The translations under genes were made by a program, and so were the position numbers. 64,000 nt of DNA from assembly GCA_017311185.1 (NCBI GenBank), contig JAESUZ010002605.1:310001-374000 (forward strand), given 5' to 3'. The notes beneath the pieces were generated by a model. The model was given only the letters and a program-made list of their open reading frames with translations. It was not told the origin of the DNA and did not search any database. How positions within the stretch are numbered: the first letter of the stretch is position 1; each line of letters starts with the position of its first letter. Of this stretch, positions 42,376-54,009 are shown piece by piece. The stretch is from Proteles cristata cristata. Taxonomy: Eukaryota > Chordata > Mammalia > Carnivora > Hyaenidae.

Positions 42376-42597
42376 ACATTATAAAATATACATATGTTTA
42401 ATACATAAAATATGTTACAAAAAATGCACACACATACACCTATATACATGCACCTTAAAATATTAACATATTACAAGAAACTTTAAAGCCACCTTTTACA
42501 AACCACAGCTAATCTGAGAACACTCTCCTGATCCCACTAACTAATATTCACATGCACTGATCGAGGACTTTTTTCCCTTTCTGCATTAGACATACAG
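42376..42597. other. AT-rich filler between L1 5' and 3' parts
   Basis: Sequence from 'CATACATTATAAAATATACA' to 'CATTAGACATACAG' does not resemble L1. It ends in a pyrimidine tract (42568-42582) followed by AG at 42588-42589 and CAG at 42595-42597, resembling a splice-acceptor region immediately before L1 ORF2 sequence. It could be captured host RNA, an L1 internal variant I do not know, or a later insertion/deletion product. Confidence 0.6.
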
Positions 42598-42960
42598 TAT
42601 TTTCTCCCCTATGACCCAGCAATAGCACTGCTAGGAATCTACCCAAGGGATACAGGAGTGCTGATGCCTAGGGGCACATGTACCCCAATGTTCATAGCAG
42701 CACTCTCAACAATAGCTGAAACATGGAAAGAGCCTAAGTGTCTATCAAAAGATGAATGGATCAAGAAGATGTGGTTTATCTATACCATGGAATACTACAT
42801 GGCAATGAGAATCAATGAAATCAGGCCATGTGTAGCAACATGGATGGACCTTGAGGGTGTTATGCTGAGCGAAATAAGTCAGGCAGAGAAGGACAAATAT
42901 CGTATGTTTGCACGTATAGGAGGATTAGGAGGAACTTGACGGAGGAGCAAGGGGGAGAAG
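42598..42960 (+). pseudogene. L1 ORF2 C-terminus, truncated
   Basis: The 93-aa frame at 42658-42939 carries CTPMFIAALSTIAETWKEP and DEWIKKMW, the conserved end of L1 ORF2p, and stops soon after. Upstream 'CTATGACCCAGCAATAGCAC' is the usual L1 sequence just 5' of this region. Confidence 0.9.
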
Positions 42961-43042
42961 AGCGGAAATGGTGGGGGAAAGGGAGAGAGGCAAACCATGA
43001 GAGACTCTTGAATGCTGACAAAAACTGAGGACTGATGGATGT

Positions 43043-43061
43043 GGGGGGGGAGGGGGATGGG
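43043..43061 (+). other. G-quadruplex motif in L1 3' UTR
   Basis: G8, A, G5, AT, G3 on the + strand supply four G-tracts with loops of one or two bases. A G-rich polypurine tract in the 3' UTR is a known property of mammalian L1 families. Confidence 0.7.
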
Positions 43062-43290
43062 CATGGAGGAGGACACTTGTGGGGATGAGCACTGGGTGTT
43101 ATGTGGAAACTAATTTGACAATAAACTATTTGTAAAAAAAAAAAAGGTCTTGGGGATCAAGGTATGCACTTCTCATGATGAGCACTGGGTGATGTATGCA
43201 ATTACTGAATCACGATCATGATACTGTACACCTGAAACTAATATAACACTGTATGTCAACTATACTGGAATTAGAATTTAAAAAAATAAG

Positions 43291-43954
43291 AAAACACACA
43301 CAGTAAGATCTATCATTGAGTGCACTGGTGTGCTTCATATAATCAGCACTCAACAATTTTTGACTTCATTATTCCCTTTACCACATTTACTTTTTGGGAA
43401 AGGAAAAACTTTGTAGTTTATGTAAGCTGTTAAACTAAAGCCAAAGACCATATTCATACTAAATCATCTTTTTTTCTAAGTGTTCACCAACAAGAAAAGA
43501 AACCTTACTATGAGGAAGGATAGAATCACATGGACCTTTAGTCACCATAGAGAATTATTTTATAATCCATTCTGAATGATTTTACTTCCTTTATGGTGCA
43601 GCCCCCTGTGTAAATCATAAAACCATTGTATTTGGTGAAGAAAATAAGAAATTTTTAGGGTTATTAGAACACTGAATTATTATCACAATGAAAATCTGTA
43701 TAAAGTTATATAGCTTAGATCTTTCTATTATTATGACGCACTGAGAAAATATGTAATATGTGGTACTCCAACCTGATACTAGGGAGGCACAAAATTGTAA
43801 GTGCAGGGAATAGGGGCAGGGTATACCCCAGGGTATATAGATATTATTGTAAAGTAGATGTTTAGATGTGGGAGCGGTACTGAAGAAAATGAGTTTCTGT
43901 AGCTCTTTTTTTTTTTTTTCATACTAGCTGAAAACTGTGCTATATAGAAAATAT
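43291..43954. other. unique non-coding sequence
   Basis: No repeat was recognised except a T-run at about 43905-43919. Confidence 0.5.
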
Positions 43955-43969
43955 ATAAAGGAGGTTACA

Positions 43970-44200
43970 TGGGACGACTGGGTGGCTTAGTCGGTTAAGC
44001 GTCCGACTTTCGCTTAGGTCATGATCTCGCGGTTCGTGGGTTCGAGCCCCACGTCGGGGTCTGTGCTGACTGCCAGCTCGGAGCCTGGAGCCTGTTTCAG
44101 TCTGTGACTCCCTCTCTCTCTCTGACCCTCCCCTGCTCACACTGTCTCTCTCTCTCTCTCTCCTAGAAATAAATAAAACATTTTTTAAAAAAATAAATAA
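43970..44200 (+). mobile_element. felid CAN SINE, young copy
   Basis: An intact A box (GTCGGTTAAGCG) and B box (GTGGGTTCGAGCCCCAC) with retained CpGs, a TGACTGCCAGCTCGGAGCC body variant, a (TC)n tract and CCTAGAAATAAATAAAAC tail. A 15-bp duplication ATAAAGGAGGT(T/C)ACA flanks it at 43955-43969 and 44201-44215 with one mismatch. Confidence 0.97.
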
Positions 44201-44215
44201 ATAAAGGAGGTCACA

Positions 44216-45740
44216 GCCACAAACCTTCAATGCTTTGATAAAACTGCCTAAAAATTGGAAGCATTCTGTAAAAAACATTACTGTGGGTTGTAGGTGCTAA
44301 CTTCATCTAAGTACCAAGATTGAAAAATAATTTTAAAAAATAACATGTATTCAATATACCAATGACATTCTAATGGCTGTATTTCCCTAAAGGTTCTTTT
44401 AAGCACCTGTTGCCCTGCAGTGTATTTTGTTGTGTTGTTTTTGTTGTTCTGAGTGCATTAAATGAGTAAATCATTTAAGAGAAATAAGCTAGAAATTTAC
44501 TATATTTATTATATAGCCTATGTTATATAAATGCTAAGTCATATTATTTTAAAAACGAGAAGAAAGCACTAGGCTGTTGGAGACAGCATTTACCTGATAA
44601 GTAACAAGGCTCTCTTCTTAATCTTACTCTCTGCTCTCTGCTTTGCTTCTGTGACATACTTGAATGTATGTTTTCGGAGGCCACAAAATGCAAGAATGAA
44701 TGCTAGAATTTTAGGTCCACCATGTGCGTAACGGGTCTGAGCCACAGCCCTCAAATTTTGTCATGGAAAAGTATGTCTGTTTTTCAGTCACTTGATTTTA
44801 AAACCAATAAAGATAAAATGATCTGGCTTTTACTTTCCATATTCTTACTAATTCCTACTTTTTGTGAAATATAATCTTAGTCATATAAAGGATATTGAAT
44901 TTAGGAGTCACTTAAAGTCCTTTAAATGATGTAGTTCTTAGAAAAATCCCAAGACCAATAAGGCTTACTTAAGTAAAAAGAGAAAACAAAACGAAACACT
45001 AAAAATATTAACAGATCCTAATTTAAGTTCTGAATAAAAACAACAGTATATTAAACATCTCATATATTCACCAGATCCTTATTAGAATTAAGACCTCAGA
45101 ACAACAGAAAATGTATAGAAATATGTGGGTAGATTGGAGCACGTCAATGGCCAGTTTAAGTCTTTTCTTCCTTTTCTATTATTTATTTTATCTTCTGTAC
45201 CAGTAGAGAAGACAAAATTGCACTGAATTTGTACCTTAATCCAACCTAATTCCCTTTCTTTACCAGTAAACTGTATTAATTGGTTTTCTGAACCCTAAAT
45301 ATTAGGACTACTAAGTGGAAAATAATTTGCTCTAAGCCTTCTAAATACTGTGGTTGTCTCCAGTGCACCAAGAGACTGTCTGTACTCTGAACTCAGCCTC
45401 TAAAATTCATCCTGTCCTGCCCAAGAAGGGAGGGATGATTAGCAAGTGGCGGTGACTTTTAATGAAAAATAAAAACCGAATACACTAGGCTCTACAATAT
45501 TAATTGGTCTTAGTGCAAATATACTCTACTTTGACACTCTGAGATAGCACATAATTAAGCTCTCTGCTGTGGATGAACGATGAATTCATATCTACTGATT
45601 TAAAGAGAAAAAGTGTGGTGTATCATAGTCAGCAATGGTACCCATGGCTGCCTCAAGCCTTTGGTTATGTTTTCCATAGACTTATAACAGTTTGAAATAG
45701 TCTCATGGATTATACCTGAAGGAGATTCATTAACTAATAT
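44216..45740. other. unique AT-rich non-coding sequence
   Basis: No repeat or gene was recognised in about 1.5 kb. Confidence 0.5.
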
Positions 45741-46584
45741 TAAAGCACTTACTGGAGACACAGGGGTCTGTTGGGCCTTTCTCCAGGGACAAAGGTACTA
45801 ACAGGTGTCATTTTTATACTCTCACTCCACCTTGCTACTGCTAAGCTCTCCCGTAGCCCCACCACAAACAGAAAAACTGCCCTGGCCCCAGGCTCCCCCA
45901 CAACCCTGTCAAGACCTGTCAAACTGGTGCATACAGTCCACACAGGGTATGTCCTTTAAGCATTTGATTTTAATGGCCAGGGGAACCTGTATTTCTAGGT
46001 CCCATGGGACTGAAATGGGCATGGCACAGAGCAGACTGAATCACAACTCCAGACTTCCTGTGAGAAAGACCTATTTACTGGTTTTGGAGCTTCAGCCTGA
46101 GGGGCAGGCTTCATGTTTACCACACATTTAGAGACTATGGAGGGGCTCTCAGGGAATGTAGGCTGGGGCACGTTATTTTTGCACTCTCTCTTGGCCTTGT
46201 TACAGCTCTCTAGTACCTTCCAGAAAGTACTCTATATATCTGTCTAGAGCGCTGAGTTTTGCAAATGTCACCTCTAAACTGCCTCATCTGGAGGCCAGCA
46301 GGAGTTACAACTGTGGTCCCACAGGACTGTATATATTTGCATACTTTAAAGGATGCTGCCTGAGGGTCTCACTTCCAAGAAGCCTGCATCTAGGTGCTGA
46401 TTGATATCCCTCTCTTTGGAATACTCACAGGGCTTGGCACAACCACAACTAGGACCTATCGAAAACAAATCAGATTGCTTAGACAATCACAAAAGTTTAA
46501 GAGACAACCAAGAGCTGGGGCAAGGTTGTACAATAAGATTCATCACTAACACAAGGCCATTTCTACAACACAGGGATAGGTAGC

Positions 46585-47560
46585 TATTTTACCTACATAG
46601 AAAGAAACACAGACAAGGAAAATGAGGAAACAGAGATATCTGTTCCAAATAGAAAACAACATAAAACTCCAGAAAAGCATTTTAATCAAGCAAAGATAAG
46701 TAATTTACCTAATAAAAAGTTCAAAGTAACTGTCACAAAGATGCTCACTAAGCTTGGGAGAAGAAGGGATGAATACAATGAAAACTTTAATAAGGAGATA
46801 AAAAATGAGAAAATATCCAAACAGAAGTAACAAAGCTGAAGAATACAATAACTGAACTAAAAAATACATTAGAGCAGTTCCACAGCAGACTAGATGAAGC
46901 AGAAGAACAAATCAGCAACTAGGAAGAAAAGGCAGTGTAACTCACATAAAGAGAATCAAAAAGACCAAAAAAAAAAAATTTATAAAATTAAGATAGCTTA
47001 AGGGACTTATGAAACAACATCAAAGAGAATAACATTTGCATTATAGGGATCCCCAAAGGAGGAGAGAGAAAAGGGCAGAAAACTTATTTGAAGAAATACT
47101 GTCTAACAACTTCCCCAACTTGGGGAAAGAAACATCCAGGTCCAGGAAGTAAAGAGAGTTCCAAATAAGATGAAATCAAAAGGTCCACACAAGACACATT
47201 ATAAGTAAAATGTCAAAAGTTAAAGATAAAAAGAGAATCTTAAAAGCGGCATGAGAAAAACAACCTGTTACATATAAGGAAACTCTTGTAAGACTATCAG
47301 ATGATTTTTCAGCAAAAACTTTTCAGGCTAGAAAGGAATAGCATGCTATATTCAAAGTGCCAAAAGGAAAAAGAAAAAAAAAAAACCCCATGCAATCAAG
47401 GACACACTAACCACCAACAAGGTTATCATTCAGAACTGAAGGAGAAATAAAGAATTTCCCAGACAAGCAAAAGCTAGAGGAGTTCAACATCACTAACCCA
47501 GCCTTAAAAGAAATGTTAAAGGGACATCTTTAAGCTGAAAAGAAAAGCTACTAATTATTG
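46585..47560 (+). pseudogene. L1M ORF1-like region, decayed
   Basis: Recognisable blocks include 'AAAGATGCTCACTAAGCTTG', 'GCAGACTAGATGAAGCAGAA', 'GGCAGAAAACTTATTTGAAG', 'CAAGACACATTATAAGTAAA', 'CAGATGATTTTTCAGCAAAA' and 'CCCAGACAAGCAAAAGCTAG' in the order seen in old mammalian L1M elements. Many stops and frameshifts leave no frame longer than about 60 codons. It encodes no functional RNA-binding ORF1p. Confidence 0.8.
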
Positions 47561-48029
47561 AAAAGAAAATACATGAAAGTAAAAATCTCACTGCTAAAGG
47601 CAAATATATAGTAAAGATAATGAATTAACTATTTATAAAGCTAGGACAAAGGTTAAAAGACAAAAGTAGTAAAATTAATTATGACTACAATGATTAGTCA
47701 AAAGATTTATTCACAAAATAAAAATGTGAAGTATGACATTAAAACATTAAGCACTGTGTGGAAGAGGAAAGTACAAATCTAGAGTTTTTAGACTGCATTA
47801 AAACTTAAGTTGCAATCAACTTAAAATAGACTGCTATCTACATAGGCAGTTATATGTAAACCTCATTGTAACCAAAGAGCAAAAACCTACAGTATATACA
47901 CTAAAGGTAATGAGAAAAACATCTATATAAAAAAGTAAAGAAAGTCATCAAGTCACAAGGGAAGAGAGCAAGAAGAGAAGAAAGAAACAGAGAGGAACTA
48001 TTAAAAAGAGCCAGAAAACAATTAATAAA

Positions 48030-50690
48030 ATGGCAGTAAGCACAAACCTATAAATAATTATTTTAATGTAATGGACTAAATTCTCTAAACAAAAGACAAA
48101 AAGTGGCTGACTAGATAAAAAAAAAAAAACAAGATTTATCTATATTTTGCTTAGAAGAGACTTGCTTCAGATCTAAGGACACACAGAGACTGAAAGTGAA
48201 GGGATGGAAAAAGATATTCCAAGAAAATGGAAACAAAAAGAAAACTGGTGAAGCTATATTTATAACATACAAAATGGATTGTAAAATAAAGACTGTAATA
48301 AAAGATGAAAGGGGCAGTATACAAAGATAAAGTGATTAATCCATCAAGAAAATAGAACATTTGTAAATATTTATGAACTCAACATAAAGCACCTAAATAT
48401 ATACAGCAAATATTAACAGGCCTAAAGGGAGAGAAATACAGCAATGTAATAAAAGTAGGGGACACAGGGGGCTTTAATACCCCTCTTACATCAATGAATA
48501 GATTATGCAGACAGAAAATCAATAAGGAAACATTGACCTTAAATGACACATTAGAGACGATGTACTTTATGGATATATATAGAACATTGCATCCAAAAAC
48601 AACACAATACACATTCCTTTCAAGTGTACGTGGAACATTCTCCAGGATAGATCACATATTAGGCTATAAAATAAGCCTCAATAAATTTAAGATTGAAATC
48701 ATATCAAGATCACATGATCATATCTAATCACATTGATATGAAACTAGAAATCAAGTACAAGAAGAAAGCTGTCAAAATCACAAATGTATGGTGATTCAAC
48801 AACATGCTGTTAAACAACAAATGGGCCAATGAAGAAATCATGGGGAAAATAAAATCTCTTGAGATGAATGAAAATGTAAATACAATATTCCAAAATCAAT
48901 GGAATGCAGCAAAAGTAGTTGTAAGAGGGAAGTTCGTACTGATACAAGACTACCTCAAGACATAGGAAAATCTCAAAGAAATAATCTAACTCTACACCTA
49001 AAGGCACTAGAAAAACAAGAACAAACACAGCCCAATGTTAGTAGAAGGAAGGAAATAATAATGATCAGAGCAGAAATAAATGAAATAGAGACTTTAAAAA
49101 ATAGAAAATATCAATAAAACCAAGAGCTGGTTCTTTTAAAAGATAAACAAAATGGACAAAGCTATAGTTAGACTTGTCAAAGAGTGAGAGAGAGAGAGAA
49201 CTCAAACAAAATCAGAGATAAACAAGAAAAAATTACAACTGATGCCACAGAAATACGAAGGATCATAAGGCTTCTTGACTAATTTTACATCAAAAAACTG
49301 GACAACCTAGAAGGAATGAATAAATTCCTAGAAGGAAATCCTTTTCTAAGACTGAATCAGGAAGAAATAGAAAATATAAATAGACCAATCACTAGCAAGG
49401 ATATTGAACAAGTAATCAAAAAACTAGTAAGAAACAAAAGTCTAGGACCAGACGGCTTCACTGGTGAATTCTATCAAACATTCAAATATTTCCTATCTTT
49501 CCTTCTCAAACTCTCCCAAAAGGTTGAAAAGGAAATGAGGCTAACATTTCCCTGACACTAAAACAAGACAGGCACACCACAAAGAAAGGAAAATTACAAG
49601 CCAATATCCTGATGAACACAGATGCAGAAATTCTCAACAAAATATTAGCAAATCAAATTTAACAATGTATTAAAAGGATCATAAACACTGATCAAGTGGG
49701 ATTTATTCCAGAAATGCAAGAATGATTCTACATCTGCAAATCAATCAAATGATATATCACATTAACAAAATGAGGGATAAAATTCATCTCAGCAGATCAT
49801 CTTAATAGATGCAAAAAAAGCATTTGACAAAAGTCAGCATCCCTGTATGATAAAAAAAAAAAAAAACTCTAGAGAAAATGGGGATAGAGGGAATGTACTT
49901 CAATATAATAAAGGTCGTATATGACAAACTCACAAGTAACATCATACCTAATGCTGAAAAATGGAAAGTTTTTCCTTAAAAAATCAGGAATATGACAAGG
50001 ATGCCCACTCTTACCACTTTTATTCAACATAGGATTGGACATCCTAGCCATGGCAATTAGGCAAGAATAATAATAAAAGGCATCGAAATAGGAAAGTAGT
50101 AAAACTTTCAGTATTTGCAGATGACACAATATTATATACTTAAAAAATACCTAAAGATGCCACAAAAAATGTTAGAATTAATAACAGTATAGTGGCAGAA
50201 TATGAAGTCAATATACAAAAATCTGTTGCATTTCTATACACTAACAACAAACTGTCAGAAAGAGAAATTAAGAAAGTAATCTGATTTATAATTGCTTCAA
50301 AAAGAATAAAATACCTAGGAATAAATTTAACCAAGGAGGAGAAAGACCTGCACACTGAAAACTCTAAGACATTGATGAAAAAAACTGAAGAAGGCACAAA
50401 GAAATGGAAAGATATTCCATGCTCATGGATTGGATGAATTAATATTGTTAAGATGTCCATACTACTCAAAGCAATTGAGATTCAATGCAGTCTCTATCAA
50501 AATTTCAATGGCATTTTCCACAGAACTAGAACAAATAATTCTAAAATTTGTATGGAGTAATAACAAACACACAAACAAAAAACCAACCAACCAAACACAC
50601 AAACAAAAACCCTGAATAAAGCCAAAGCAAACTTGAGAAAGAAGAACAAATCTGCAAGTATCACATATGTTGATTTTGAACTATATCACA
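48030..50690 (+). pseudogene. L1M ORF2 (endonuclease and reverse transcriptase), decayed
   Basis: It starts at an ATG followed by GCAGTAAGCACAAACCTA, the usual ORF2 opening, with a stop seven codons in. Endonuclease sequence is seen in the 48494-48727 frame (SRIDHIL block). The fingers region with LGPDGFTGEFYQTF lies in the 49316-49555 frame. The catalytic FADD box is encoded at about 50114-50125. Numerous stops, frameshifts and A-runs (49850-49865) kill it. An insertion of CAAACAAAAAACCAACC-type sequence lies at 50563-50610. Confidence 0.9.
50563..50610. repeat. (CAAA)/(CCAA) simple repeat within L1M
   Basis: Irregular CACA, CAAA and CCAA units inserted after the 'AAATTTGTATGGAGTAATAA' block of ORF2. 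Confidence 0.8.
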
Positions 50691-52212
50691 AAGATTTGGG
50701 GGTTAAGGGCAGTAGAGGGACCCTACACTTTCCTCATCCCTTGAACATAGCTAGATAAATATCAAATCATTCTGAAGACCCAAGAAATCGACCTGAGGAC
50801 TGAGAGAACAAACTGCACAACTAGAGGGACAAAGAGGCCAAATCATGGAAGGTGGGAAGTGCAGAGAGGTGAACTGGGGGAGAAAAGAATCACAGGTGCC
50901 ATGGAGGGAAAGGGAGTCCTGATCATGGAGACAGGAGAGAGAGACAGAGACAGAGACAGAGAAACAGAGAGCAATGCACAGAGGATTACTCAAGAAAAAC
51001 ACTTCCCCTAAAATCATTGACTGGGAAAATGAGAAGGGCTGATTATCACAAGGTTTTATAAGCAGTGAAGCTGAAAGTCTGAAGTTTTAGAAATCCACAC
51101 CATTGCAGATGTGGGTGTAGTGGTGCCCCTGCGGAGAAGAGGGCAGAGACCCAGGAATGGAAAGCATGGTCTGAAGATCCCTGGGTCACACTGGGAAAGA
51201 CAGCTTCCCTTCTTGGACTGAATTTGGGAGAGGTGGCACTACCTCAGGAGACAAAAGACCTGGAAGGTACCATTATGTAACCTCGTTCATCAGCATAGCA
51301 GCAGAGGCACCTGCAGAGGGCAGCTAGCGGGGAAGCTGACTTTTGCTACACTTTACCGTAAACTCTAAGCTCCTATGTGGTTATGCAACTGCTTTCCTTG
51401 GACAAACTGGCACCAGCCACAGTGCAATGAGACCCTTCTCCAGAGGATCAATGTGGGTCCATGACCTACCAGGTCCCTGAAACTCATAGTTTTGAAACCT
51501 AGCCACATGCCTGAGATAAAACACAGGAGTACTGCCCCACCGGGTAGGCAGGTGACTCAGACACAGACAGGGTGAAGGCAGGGATCTGCTAGAAGCCTGG
51601 GACACAAGAGTGGAGACTGTTTGCTCTTCTCTGAGCACTTGGTGAACAGCTGTGAGCATGAATTCCCCTCTCCAGGGAAGAGTTGGCCGATGCCATTTTT
51701 TCATACCTCACATCAGCACAAATGGACTTTAGCAAGCAGCACAGCACACACAGTGGAGGCTTGAGCAGCTTACACCAAGCCCCACTCTCTGCACTCTCTG
51801 TAGTTTTTTTTTTTTTTTTTTTTTTTTGTCCTAGAGCTACTGTGATTGAGAGCCAGAGCTGCAGTGGACCCCTCCCATAGAAGACAAGCACAAACAGCTC
51901 ACACACTGCAGTTCTACTAGTCATACACAGAGTGCTGCAAAGATTCCGCTCTACTGGAAATAGGACAAGGCATAGACTTCCTAACACACAAAAGACAGGC
52001 ACAAAGAAAAAATGCCAAGAAGGAGGAATTCATCTCAAAAGAAAGAACAAGAAGAGGTCACAGCCAGGGAGCTAATCAAAACAGATATAAGTAATATTCC
52101 TGAAACAGAATTTAAAATGACAATCAATAAGGATACTAACTGGGCTGGAGAAAAGCATAGCATAAACCAGAGAGATCCTTACCTCAGAGATAAAAGACCT
52201 GAAAACTAGTCC
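50691..52212 (+). mobile_element. carnivore L1 5' UTR and ORF1 start, 3'-truncated
   Basis: It follows the L1M ORF2 with no target duplication visible on the right. A GC-richer 5' UTR of about 1.3 kb includes a (GAGACA)n patch at about 50935-50970 and a T24 run at 51804-51827. It leads into ORF1 at 52012. The element stops at about 52212, where inverted L1 sequence begins. Loss of the 3' side without poly-A is not the normal way an L1 is truncated and implies rearrangement. Confidence 0.85.
52012..52209 (+). pseudogene. carnivore L1 ORF1 N-terminus, truncated
   Basis: A 65-aa frame starting MPRRRNSSQKKEQ and continuing with TARELIKTDISNIPETEFKM is the N-terminal region of carnivore L1 ORF1p (before the coiled coil). 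A small frameshift after TINKD garbles the rest, and the copy breaks off at the inversion. The ATG context AAAAATGCC fits the family. Confidence 0.88.
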
Positions 52213-52266
52213 ATGTTATCGCAAATGGCAAGCTTTTCTTCTTTTAAATTGCTGAGTAGTATTTCA

Positions 52267-52299
<33 letters not shown>

Positions 52300-52907
52300 A
52301 CGCGCATAGACCACATCATTATCCATTAATCGACTGATGGGCACTTAAGTTGTTTCCATATCTTGGCTATTGTAAATAATGTTCTAGTGAATACAGAGGT
52401 GAATATAATATTTTAAATTAGTGTCTTCATTTTCTTCAGAAAAATATCCAGAAGTGGAATAGTTTTATCATATGGTAATTAAGTTTGGGGGGAACCTCCA
52501 TGCCATTTCCTGTAGTGGCTGCATCAGTTTGCATTCCCACCAACAGTGCATGAGGGTTCCCCTTTCTCCACACCCTCTCCAACATTATTATCTCTTATCT
52601 TTTTGATAAGAGTCTTTCTAACTAGCCAGTGTAGGGTGATATCTCATTGTGGTTTTGATTTGTATTTCTAGTAATTAATGATATTGAACATCTTTTCTTG
52701 TGCCTGTTGGCCATCTGTGTGTCTTCTTTGGAAATTTATCTATTTAGATCCTCTGTCCATTTATTAATTGGATTGTTTGGCATTTTGGCTATTGAGTTGA
52801 GTCCTTTATTTTGGATATTAACTACTTATTGAATAAATGATTTGCCAATACTTTCTCCCACTCAGTAGCTTGCCCTTTCATCCTGTTGGTGATTCTCTTT
52901 GCTGTGC
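52213..52907 (-). mobile_element. L1 ORF2 C-terminal segment, inverted
   Basis: Antisense L1: 'CCATGTTATCGCAAATGGCA', 'GAGTAGTATTTCATTTGTGT', a (TG)n run at 52269-52299, 'CCACATCATTATCCATTAAT', 'TTCCCACCAACAGTGCATGA' and 'CTTTGCTGTGCAG' in order. Read on the minus strand this is ORF2 sequence ending only about 25 nt before the point where the forward segment at 52908 starts. That is the layout of twin-primed (5'-inverted) L1 insertions. Confidence 0.9.
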
Positions 52908-53195
52908 AGAGAGCAAAATAAGTCAGTCAGAGAAGATAGATACCATATGATTTCACTTACATGTAGAATCTAAAAAAAAAAACAAAGAAAAGAAATATAA
53001 AGGAAAATTCACAGATGGAACAGATTTGTGATTATCAAAGGTTAGAGATGGATGAAATGGGAGGTAAAGGGGGCCAATTGTATGATGATCAGTAACTACA
53101 CTTCTTGAGGTGATCACTTTGTAGTGTATACAAAGGTCTAAGTATTATGCTGTATTCCTGAAACTAATATAACATTATAAACCAAAAGAAATTCA
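52908..53195 (+). mobile_element. L1 3' end, forward segment of inverted copy
   Basis: It starts GAGCAAAATAAGTCAGTCAG, the last part of ORF2, and continues through the 3' UTR to 'CTGAAACTAATATAACATTA' and an A-rich end. The 3' UTR is of the older carnivore type, as at 43.2 kb. Confidence 0.88.
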
Positions 53196-53305
53196 CATGA
53201 TTTTTCATTTTTTAAATTATGAATTAGAATCGACTTTATGTACTAAACAGTTCTGAATAAAATATAATTTGTAAATAATGAAAAAATAAAAATAAAAAAA
53301 AAATA
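53196..53305. other. AT-rich sequence after L1 tail
   Basis: 'AATAATGAAAAAATAAAAAT' and poly-A suggest a degraded retroelement tail, but no element body is recognisable. Confidence 0.35.
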
Positions 53306-53309
53306 GCAG

Positions 53310-53535
53310 GTTCCCTTTGATCAGGGCCTATTATACATTAGGCACCTTACTAGTCACTTGATAGAAGCTATCTTATTGATGCTTATGAGATTCCATGAGC
53401 AACTGTTATTTTGCCCATTTTCATTATGAAACTGAAACCCCAATACCTTAAATAGATTTCCCAGCATTGTGTGTCCAGTAAGCTTTGGAACATATTCAAG
53501 CTTAGGTTTCTTGGATTTCAAATGCTGTGATCTTC
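53310..53535 (-). repeat. MIR SINE, antisense
   Basis: 'CCTATTATACATTAGGCACC', 'TTACTAGTCACTTGATAGAA', 'TTTTGCCCATTTTCATTATG', AAACTGAAACCCCAATACC and 'ATATTCAAGCTTAGGTTTCT' follow the antisense MIR order. Confidence 0.82.
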
Positions 53536-53837
53536 AATTCTAAAAATATTTATACCTCAAAGATTAAGAAAACATACTATTTGAATATCAAATAATTTTT
53601 TAAGGACCTACTGAAGATACTGATGATTCTTTCTGCAAACATGAGGAAGGGTTCCTTTCTCCTCCATCTTGTGGTTCCCATGTCTATACATATATATACC
53701 ACATCTTTATTCTATTAATCCTCAAAGTGTATTTATCACCCTGAAGGTGCCAAGGACATGCTGCAGAACTATAATTCATGTCAGTTATCTCCACCAGTCC
53801 ACCATACAGATTTTTTCAAGGAGCATTCTCTTTCCCA

Positions 53838-53954
53838 CATGAAAGAAAAGAAAGAAAGAGAGAAAGAAAAGAAAGAGAAAGGAAGGAAGGAAGGAAGGAA
53901 GGAAGGAAGGAAGGAAGGAAGGAAGGAGAGAGAGAAAGAGAGAGAGAAAGAAAG

Positions 53955-54009
<55 letters not shown>

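Larger units (their letters stand above)
41849..43141 (+). mobile_element. younger felid L1 with 5' UTR and 3' end but no middle
   Basis: It begins at the 5' end of a CpG-rich L1 5' UTR (GTGGAGGGCAAGATGGCAGA) and ends in poly-A at 43130-43141. Flanks AAAAGGTCTTGGGGA at 41834-41848 and 43142-43156 are a perfect 15-bp target duplication, so this is one insertion. The GC-rich 5' UTR runs to about 42375, then about 220 bp of AT-rich sequence without L1 resemblance, then ORF2 C-terminus and 3' UTR from about 42598. ORF1 and most of ORF2 are missing. Confidence 0.92.
39963..43290 (+). mobile_element. older carnivore L1, 5'-truncated, interrupted by a younger L1
   Basis: The copy starts inside ORF2 just after the RT active-site region ('CTCCACCAAAAAAACTATTC') and runs through the ORF2 end into the 3' UTR. 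It is interrupted at 41849-43141 by a second L1, then resumes at 43156 with the carnivore tail 'GAGCACTGGGTGATGTATGC' and 'CTGAAACTAATATAACACTG' to an A-rich end at about 43290. It is broken by many stops and frameshifts and is not functional. It also contains a 5S rRNA piece (40294-40333) and a local hairpin insertion (40139-40173). Confidence 0.93.
45750..50690 (+). mobile_element. ancient L1M-type LINE with 5' region, ORF1-like and ORF2
   Basis: A long, diverged mammalian L1M copy in sense orientation. Probable 5' UTR covers 45750-46580, with 'CCAAGAGCTGGGGCAAGGTT' and 'ACAATAAGATTCATCACTAA' near its end. ORF1-like sequence follows to about 47560, then inter-ORF sequence and ORF2 from 48030. 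The copy ends abruptly near 50690 in ORF2, where a carnivore L1 5' UTR begins. No poly-A tail or target duplication is seen. The outer 5' boundary is uncertain. Confidence 0.85.
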
